This document shows positions 57,010 to 64,000 of a DNA stretch of 64,000 nucleotides, piece after piece (within the stretch, counting starts at the first letter, position 1; each line of letters begins with the position of its first letter). Under the pieces are notes generated by a model. The model had not been told where the DNA came from. It ran no database searches and saw only the letters and a list, made by a program, of their open reading frames with translations. Made by a program: the position numbers and the translations under genes. Source of the DNA: Diphasiastrum complanatum (lineage: Eukaryota > Streptophyta > Lycopodiopsida > Lycopodiales > Lycopodiaceae); NCBI GenBank assembly GCA_029204225.1, contig CM055102.1, positions 17,072,223 through 17,136,222 on the forward strand, read 5' to 3'.

Positions 57010-57650
57010 TCCTTTTATTGACTTGTAACTAATCAATTATCTATGTGATCATCGGGTTTCATCGGGTTGGACTTACACACGTAGGGTGCCAAATCCCTTT
57101 CACTTATTAACTAGGGTTAGGGTTGTCTCGATATCTGCAAACCCTCCAACAAAGAAGGAAAGAATGCTCGATAGAGAAAGAGTACATTTGATAGATGCTA
57201 CTATCGGGCTTTGTGGAAATATCTTTTTTCTAATGCATGACTACGCCTATCGAAATTCATTGTGACAATTTTCACGTTTGATTCTTCTTAATTCAAACTT
57301 TGAAATTATCAAAATCAGTGAGATTAATTTTGTAGACAGGAGTGAGTATTGATGTAGAAATATTCAATAGCTCAGATAAATTTGTAAGAGTATGTAATCA
57401 GATTACAATAGAGCAGAGAAGTATTCATTTATTCTAATTGATTCAGTAAGTATTCATTTAAGCTTCAAAACAATGTTCTGTTAACATTCAATACTTTGAC
57501 CCATTCACTAATCTTTATCGTTGTTTATTTATTATTGATGTTGAATATGATTGTTAACCTTTCTCATGTATTTCTGCAGACTGTGCGATAACACGAGTAA
57601 ACATGTGTGCATAGTATTCCTAATTGCATTAGATCATTCATTTATATGAC
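57010..57650. other. No gene seen; presumed continuation of the Gypsy LTR
   Basis: Non-coding, AT-rich, with an AGTATTCATTTA string twice (57430 and 57459). The sequence should continue the LTR interrupted at 52489, but I cannot define an end. Confidence 0.3.
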
Positions 57651-58576
57651 AAATTAGCTTGTTTCTTGAAGCTATGTGAAAGTAGACAAAAGCTAGTCAA
57701 GTAGAAGCATGCCAAGTTTCATCATGAGGATGGATCTCAATCTTTTCATGAATTGTACAAATCAAATGAAAGTCAGGCATAGGTGACAAAATTTCCAGAA
57801 TTCACACGTGTGGGGAATGTCCGCAAGACTGACTGATCTTAATTAAGCTTTGTGATTGGCACTATAACCTGATTCTAGATTGATCAACAAAATCTAGTTC
57901 AGAAGAAATGGCTAATTCACAATCTAGCATGCTAATCAACAGAATATAATAGCAATTATCAAAGAATGAATAAAAATACAAGATTTCAATGTATGAGCAT
58001 TAGCCTCAACACGAGTTAGAGAGAGAGAGCTAGAGAGATAACAAGCAATATTTGTTTGGATTCAAAATGACATGAGTAGCTACAAAACTTTTGTTCTTCA
58101 TTATAGATTGTGTGGAGAGCTACACATATTTATGTAGATTGAGGTAGCTCGAGATAGAACCATATCTATCCATTCCAAAATGACATCTAAAGTGACATCT
58201 AGAGTCTCTGTGACATTTGTCACTTGTCATGCATGAAATTCTACCAACTTTTTACAAGTGTACTAGTTCTAACTAGAAATGTCCAAATCATCATGCATGT
58301 GTCCATTAAACTTTGTGCATGCCTTGCATGTCACTATGGATCACTTACAATTAATGCATGTGAGTTGTCACGAGTTTCTACAAGCATAATCATGCTAATT
58401 CTATGTCTACAAACTATATGCAAGTTGCATTTATCAAACTAGATAATACATAACCATGTAGCTCGAGTTCTATGTAGGCCAAACTTGGCATTTTGCATTA
58501 ATGAGCTACATACTTGCATGGTACAACATTTGTAGCAAGCTAAGAAATCAATATGGATTGTTTTTCAATTTTAACA
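57651..58576 (-). repeat. 3' LTR of a minus-strand Copia (far end uncertain)
   Basis: In minus orientation a purine tract TTTTTAGGAGGAG (58589-58577) is followed by TGTTAAAATTGAAAAAC, the LTR start. Downstream it contains CACACGTGTG at 57803-57812 and a short GA-rich run near 58020-58040. The other end lies somewhere near 57650. Confidence 0.55.
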
Positions 58577-58593
58577 CTCCTCCTAAAAATGAT

Positions 58594-59490
58594 CTATATT
58601 GATTTGAACATGGATCTTGGTATAACTCCAAGGTTGGCTCTATGCTTGTTGAAGGAACTTTTGCTCAAAGGTTTGGTGAGCATATCTGCAATGCAAGATG
58701 ATGTGTTGATGTGCCACAATTTGATTTCACCTCCAATGAGCTTCTCTCTCACGAAGTGATGTGCAACTTCGATATATTTGCTCCTTGCATGGAATATTGG
58801 GTTGTTGGCAAGGGCTTGAGCTGAAATGTTGTCACACATGATCATAGGTATATTTTTTTCCATAATTATCTTTAGCTCCACTAGTAACCTCTTGATCCAA
58901 AACACTTCCTTTGTTGTTGTAGTGAGCGCCTTGTACTCAGCTTCACATGATGAGAGTGATACAGTATCTTGCTTTTTGGAAAGCCAAGATATCAAGTTTC
59001 CTCCAAGATATATATCTAAGCACTCTCTTGGCTTTTTCCAATGATAAATTGAAGGATTTTGCAAAGCCTGGCTCAACTTATGAACACTAAAGCTTATGTC
59101 AGGTCTAGTTATTGTGAGCCAAATTAAGGAGCCTATACGACTTCTAAAAAGTGTGATGTCCTCGAAGGATCTTTCATCACCTTTGTTAGAGTCCTTAACA
59201 TTTTGCTCCATAGGTGTTTCTATACTCTTACAATTCAACATATTGAACTTTTTTAACATTGAAAGAGCATACTTAGATTGACATTTGAAAGCTTTATCTT
59301 TAAGAAAGTCAATCTCTAATCCTAGAATATAGTGAATTTTTCCAAGATCTTGCATCTTGAACTCTTTTCCAAGTGCAATCTTGGTTTCCTCAAAATAACT
59401 TGATAAAACTTCCTGTCAGAATGATATCATCAACATAAATAAGAAGGATGACAATATCTTTATCAAAAAACTTGACATATAAGGAAGGAT
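58594..59490 (-). pseudogene. Copia RT-RNase H 3' end (minus strand), cut by an insertion
   Basis: RT and RNase H of a Copia close to the intact element. 59490-59420 has DPSLYVKFFDKD and YVDDIILTG, followed by a shift. 59355-58594 is open for 253 residues: MQDLGKIHYILGLEIDFLKD, then SRIGSLIWLTITRPDISFSV, then a join HWKKPRECLDIYLGGNLISW that skips the first catalytic Asp pair of RNase H, then LSSCEAEYKAL, MCDNISAQAL, ARSKYIEVAHHFVREKL and IADMLTKPL. The internal deletion makes the RNase H inactive. The upstream pol is displaced by the LTR element starting at 59492 and would resume beyond the window. Confidence 0.85.
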
Positions 59491-59491
59491 C

Positions 59492-60324
59492 TGTGAAAAA
59501 TACAAAAATAAGCTTGGTAGAGGCCAAAAATCTTGTATATAGATGATTACACATGTGTGGAGCCTGTTCCCACCTGTGAAAATAATGTACTTGTCATGTA
59601 CCATAATCATATAGGTTGTACATATGATTTAATTCAAGTTCTAGTGGCTAAAAAGGCTATAAACTAGTTTTCTAGACATATGACACATGGCATCAATCTA
59701 TTGATTGCATGAGCCACATCCTTTGGTTAGGTGTCATATCACATGTGTAGAGGACAGCTCACATGTGTGGAATAAGCTGAAGTAGGCGAATTTTGACTTC
59801 TAGAAGATTTCCAAGTAGATCTCCATATAGAAGGAAAATGGACCAAAAGTGCTCAAAATAGAAGGTTTTGTCCAAGTGTCATTTTTGCATGATGAATCAT
59901 CATATGACAAAGCAACTTCACACATGTGGGATCATAGGGATGATCAGTACCACGAGCTCCCACTTATTGTATATATAGAGCCACATTTGTCCATAATCAA
60001 TGTGAGACACCAATCTTAGTTTTGGAAGCAATTTTGAGTGATTCTCTCCATTTGTCTACATTTGTTTTGATTGTTTTGAGGTTCTATCAATGTGCACTTG
60101 ATTTTCAGGTTGGATTCCGTACCCTGACAGGGTTTCACACATGTGAAACCAGCAAGTACATTTACCTTCAATAAATGATTGTTCTTGTTTGGATTTTATG
60201 TCTAGAATTGATCTAGATTGATCTTAATCTTATGTAGATTGATAGATCAAGTAAATCTAACATCCAATCCCTCTTGAGGATCAGATTAGGATCCACTCTT
60301 GGTCCTTTTTGTACTTTTTCCACA
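59492..60324 (+). repeat. 5' LTR of non-autonomous element copy 2
   Basis: 833 bp. A TATA box TGTATATATAG lies at about 59968. ACACATGTGTGG near 59550 and GGTTTCACACATGTGAAACC near 60129-60148 are near-palindromes of the kind shared by neighbouring LTRs. Confidence 0.85.
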
Positions 60325-60337
60325 TGGTATCAGAGCC
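60325..60337 (+). other. Primer binding site of non-autonomous element copy 2
   Basis: TGGTATCAGAGCC, an exact initiator-Met primer site, abutting the LTR. Confidence 0.9.
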
Positions 60338-61988
60338 AAGTACTAGAGGTTTTGTTGAAATTGATAGGGTTAATCCAAATCAAAGCCAAAATTAGCAGTT
60401 TTTTGGAAACTAGTCAAAATTTGGGTAGCAAGTTGGATTTGATAGATATTCTCAAAATTTTTGGACCAGAACTTGTTGTGGGCTGTAGGAACCCTTTTCA
60501 CACGTGTGAGTCCGTACAGCTCCGGTTTTGGCTGAGAAATTTCAAAAATTTGTACAATTTGACTCACACACCCAATTTGAGAGATTTTTGGTGTAGAATC
60601 AAGCATTTTCTTTAGAGAATCTAATCCCTTGATTAGTTCTTGGATTAGATCAGCCAAGAAATTAAATTTAAAGCTTGAAATAGGTGCATTAATTGATCAT
60701 CTCTGATTTTTTGAGTGCATGTTGAAGTTGAGAGAGATTTTGCTAAAAATCATAGATTAAGGAGTGATATGCAAGGTGAGAGGTTGAAATCCATTGTACC
60801 ATCACTCTAGATTTGTTCAAGAGTGATAGGGTCAAGTTTAGAAGCATCAATTTGCTAGAAAACATCTTGGATCTATCCTCCAAGTGAAACCTTTGAGAGT
60901 TTCTAGTGCATATAGAGCATCTATGCAAATCTTTTGTAGAATTTGACATAGATTGGCTTCAATTGAGAGTTCAAGAAAAGAGATTGAGATCCAAGTCACA
61001 TTGTTCAAACCCTAGTCAATTTGTTGAGTGATTGTAAGGTTTGAAAAGAGTCATTAAGGTGTCTATGACAAATGTGTAGAGAGAGATCCAATTTTCTAAG
61101 AGTTCCTTCCTTTGTAGAGGGCAAGATCTAGAAGCTCATTATGTGTTGTTATTGGGTGAAGAATTTGTCTTTTCCTAGGTGATCAAATCTTTCTAAGTGG
61201 CATTAGCTCTTTGAAGCACAATATCTTATTGAGAAAAATCACAACTTTTTGATTTTGAATTTCATTCCAAGTCTTAAAAGGTAGAGTAATTGTGGAATCG
61301 AATAGGAGTGATTGAATTCATTTATTGAGCAAAACTTGACATAGTATGTATGAAACTCAAATTAGTTCTATTCAACTTTCTTTGTGAGAGTGTGAGGTCA
61401 ATTTGTGATCCCATTTGATGTCTAGAATGAGGAGGAGTCCATACTTGAGTATTCATGTATGGTTGAGATCTTTGTGAATCTCTAGTTGTCTAATTTTTAA
61501 GCTTTGTGAAAAATTGGTGGTGTAGTTTGTTTTCATCAAAACAAATTCATTCTAAATCTCAAGAGTGAGATTATTTGGGTCAAGAGTGAGTCCAAAAGAA
61601 GTGATTAAGTTTGATTTTCATGAATTTGAAACAAAACCCATCTTTTGTTCAAGAATCTCAAGTGTTGAGAGAACTAGTCAAGTGAAAAGGAAAATCTAGG
61701 TGTCAAATCTTTTTCATATCCATTTCAACTTTCAAAAGAAAGAGTCATTGGTATTTGATGAGTCCAATAGGAGATTGGATCTGATTTCTTTTGTGATTTG
61801 ATTCAAAGATTGTGTGCTTTTGTCTTAGTGATCAAAGCAAAGTTTCCAAGTGACTAGTCATTACTGTGAAGATTGATTCTTAGGTTTGTGAGCTAGACCT
61901 TTTGTAGATCCTTCTAGATTGTTGAAGATGTTCAAATCTAGTCTCTTGAAAGTCACAAATTACATTCATATCACAGGTTTTTATTCAC
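60338..61988 (+). other. Long non-coding leader of copy 2
   Basis: 1.65 kb without a meaningful open frame. It carries CACACGTGTG at 60499-60508. It is rich in TTGAGAGA/GTGAAG-type strings, but I find no clear repeat unit. Confidence 0.4.
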
Positions 61989-62300
61989 ATGGCATCAATA
62001 GGTGGCATCCTATTGAAGGAAAGAAAGGATCCTAAGTGCAACCTTTGTGGCAAGGGAGGATATATTTTCTCAAGATGCTACAAAAAGAAGACCAATCCAT
62101 CCAAGGAGAACCAAAGCAAGGGGGCCGAGGTGAAGGATGGAGCTTCGAGTTCAAAATGCAAATACAAGAAGGGCAAGTCCAAGGAAAGGTGTTTCCTTTG
62201 TGGAAAGGTGAATGAGGCTTGGAGTCTCACAAGGACTTGCAAGGTTTGTCTTCAAGAGTCATCACAACACATGTTGAATCTTTTGAATTTTTTCATTTGA
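61989..62300 (+). pseudogene. Gag zinc-knuckle fragment in copy 2
   Basis: An open 103-residue stretch starting MASIGGILL, like a Copia gag start, which jumps at once to knuckle sequence CNLCGKGGYIFSRCYKKK (the His of CCHC replaced by Tyr) and then to a second half-knuckle CFLCGKVNEAW. The remaining gag has been deleted between start and knuckle. Function as RNA-binding protein is doubtful. Confidence 0.6.
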
Positions 62301-62387
62301 AAGTGCATTGTTTGGTTCAAGATGCAAAGATAGATGTCACTTTCATGAAAGTAACTTGGATTTATTTTATGTCCTTGGGAAAGTATT

Positions 62388-63125
62388 TTGCTTGGAACTT
62401 TAGATAGGTTCAAACTTATTGTTATTATCCAAGAGAATAAGGAGCAATCACAAAATGAAAATAGTTTTATTTATGCTCTCATGTCAACTTATGAAGAACC
62501 ATTTTGCTTTGAAGAGATTTTTGTATCTCAAAGGTGGATTAAGGCAATACTAGTTGAGTGTGATGCCTTAAAAGATAGCAAAATATGTTTTCCTTGTAAG
62601 CTTACATTAGTTATGAAGTCAAGGAAATGGAAATATCTTCATAACGTAGGATCTTTTGGTTTCAATAAGATCATGAATGATGTGTTCATTCATAAAGATG
62701 AAAATTGTATGTTTTCAATCCTAAAAGCAAGTTGTAAACTTCTTATGAGAATAAGTGAAGCATCCAAAGTGGACACTTATATCCATAAGCAAGTAGTTAG
62801 CGTTATTGAGATGGATATACCTTTTGATTTCAATATTGGAAAAATCATGCCAAGTTGTGGTGATTTTTGGACTTATGTTTCTAGCATAAGTAATCTTGAT
62901 AATCATAGGAAGTGCATATTGAATGGTCATACTTGTTGTGATCATTATGAGACATGGAGATCTCGGATTTCCATCAAGAAGGAGCATCATGAAGAGGATC
63001 TTAAGGAGTCATCTGAAGGTTCAAGTGTGCCAAGGATTGAGGAGGAGAGACCTTCTCAAGTTGTGATTCCAAAAAGAAACTCAAGAAACATGGTTGAACC
63101 CATGTGGCTCACATTTCAAGGATAA
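62388..63125 (+). CDS. Unrecognised 245-residue ORF in the non-autonomous element
   Basis: Open frame of unknown function. Its first third has EEPFCFEEIFVSQRWIKAIL, like the short segment before Copia RT. The middle (about residues 90-190) matches nothing I recognise but is shared with the copy at 24.6-24.9 kb, including RISEASK-DTYI and FDFNIGK. The tail (EERPSQVVIPKRNSRN) resembles an integrase-RT spacer. So it is a patchwork of pol margins around a novel core. No catalytic motif, TM or signal is evident. Whether it is translated is unknown. Confidence 0.45.
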   Translation: MLGTLDRFKLIVIIQENKEQSQNENSFIYALMSTYEEPFCFEEIFVSQRWIKAILVECDALKDSKICFPCKLTLVMKSRKWKYLHNVGSFGFNKIMNDVFIHKDENCMFSILKASCKLLMRISEASKVDTYIHKQVVSVIEMDIPFDFNIGKIMPSCGDFWTYVSSISNLDNHRKCILNGHTCCDHYETWRSRISIKKEHHEEDLKESSEGSSVPRIEEERPSQVVIPKRNSRNMVEPMWLTFQG

Positions 63126-63418
63126 GAGGAGCATATCTCATGTGAAGGAACAAGCCTCAAGGTCAAGCATCTACATGAAAATTGGAAGGAATCAATTTTG
63201 GAGGTGCTAGGATGGTGCAAAGCTCTCAAGCTCATCAAAGATGTCAACATCAAAGAAGCACTATCATGGATATGGTGATTTCAGATCAACATCAAGCTCA
63301 TTGAGTGACCTTCACACCTTTTGAACCAGCAAAGACCAATTCAGCCCATGGAGTCAAGTTCAAGATCATCATGTTTTCCATCAAGCTAGATTTACCAAGC
63401 TAGATTTTTGAGGAGGAG

Positions 63419-64000
63419 TGTGAAAAATGCAAAAATAAGCTTGGTAGAGGCCAAAAATCTTGTATATAGATGATTACACATGTGTGGAGCCTGTTCCCAC
63501 CTGTGAAAATAATGTACTTGTCATGTACCATAATCATATAGGTTGTACATATGATTTCAATCAAGTTCTAGTGGCTAAAAAGGCTATAAACTAGTTTTCT
63601 AGACATATGACAATGGCATCATCTATTGATTGCATGAGCCACATCCTTTGGTTAGGTGTCATATCACATGTGTAGAGGACAGCTCACATGTGTGGAATAA
63701 GCTGAAGTAGGTGAATTTTGACTTCTAGAAGATTTCCAAGTAGATCTCCATATAGAAGGAAAATGGACCAAAAGTGCTCAAAATAGAAGGTTTTGTCCAA
63801 GTGTCAGCTTTGCATGATGAATCATCATATGACAAAGCACCTTCACACATGGGGGATCATAGGGATGATAGTACGAGCTCCCACTTATTGTATATATAGA
63901 GCCACATTTGGCCATAATCAATGTGAGACACCAATCTTGGTTTTGGAAGCAATTTTGAGTGATTCTCTCCATTTGTCTACATTTGTTTTGATTGTTTTGA
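63419..64000 (+). repeat. 3' LTR of non-autonomous element copy 2 (truncated by window end)
   Basis: 582 bp seen, beginning TGTGAAAAATGCAAAAATAAG after GAGGAGGAG. It parallels the 5' LTR from 59492 with small differences, for example TGACACATGGCATCAATC there versus TGACAATGGCATCATC here. Confidence 0.88.

Larger units (their letters stand above)
59492..64000 (+). mobile_element. Non-autonomous LTR element, copy 2 (runs off the right edge)
   Basis: 5' LTR 59492-60324 begins TGTGAAAAAT. Primer site TGGTATCAGAGCC follows at 60325-60337. Internal sequence runs to a GAGGAGGAG purine tract at 63410-63418. The 3' LTR starts TGTGAAAAATGC at 63419 and is cut by the window end. The two LTRs match closely with a scattering of substitutions and small indels. 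No complete gag or any pol enzyme is present. It is inserted in the RT of the minus-strand Copia; the flank before it is GGATC (59487-59491). Confidence 0.85.

Overview
The window is plant nuclear DNA. It holds one intron-rich receptor kinase gene of a land-plant family, several generations of plant Ty1/Copia and Tat/Athila-type Ty3/Gypsy LTR retrotransposons, a plant CACTA transposase remnant, and long (GA/CT)n microsatellites in AT-rich DNA. The large introns and deep nesting of elements suggest a big, repeat-rich genome. I cannot name the species from the sequence; a non-angiosperm is possible but unproven.

Layout. 0-6.6 kb: two head-to-head copies of one Copia family ('family A', LTRs about 1.05-1.15 kb), separated by a decayed Gypsy pol fragment. 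The left LTR carries a later solo LTR with a perfect 5-bp target duplication. 6.6-14.5 kb: the family A gag gene, split in two by a second, decayed but nearly complete Copia element with 1.4-kb LTRs (7010-14001). 14.5-17.3 kb: no convincing gene. 17.35-21.46 kb: a minus-strand Copia coding copy with no recognisable LTRs. 21.9-22.3 kb: a foldback element. 22.8-24.0 kb: a CACTA transposase tail (DUF4218/DUF4216-like). 24.3-26 kb: the 3' end of a non-autonomous LTR element.

26.56-39.78 kb (minus strand): one complete LRR receptor-like kinase gene of the LRR-VIII-1 / HPCA1-like type. I could place 19 exons whose phases all join, giving 2,913 nt and 970 residues: signal peptide, paired-Cys cap, about ten LRRs, a Cys-rich membrane-proximal domain, one TM helix and a kinase with all catalytic residues. 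Its introns carry four long GA/CT microsatellites. This is the only probable host gene.

41.5-64 kb: a 92-bp tandem repeat, a minus-strand Gypsy RT relic with a 42-bp triplication, an old Copia LTR, and then the best-preserved element: an intact autonomous Copia (45111-51541) with 655-bp LTRs differing at only three sites, iMet primer site, a single 1,317-residue gag-pol ORF, PPT and target duplication. Next come a stranded Gypsy tRNA-Asp primer site, a gag-protease-only Copia derivative on the minus strand (52490-57004, TSD TAAAC), the 3' end of another minus-strand Copia, and a non-autonomous LTR element (59492 to beyond the window end) inserted into that Copia's RT.

The elements work together only as a historical record of nested insertion. 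The intact Copia could supply proteins to the gag-protease-only and coding-poor elements, whose LTRs share a palindromic CACACGTGTG-type motif with it. That helper role is inference.
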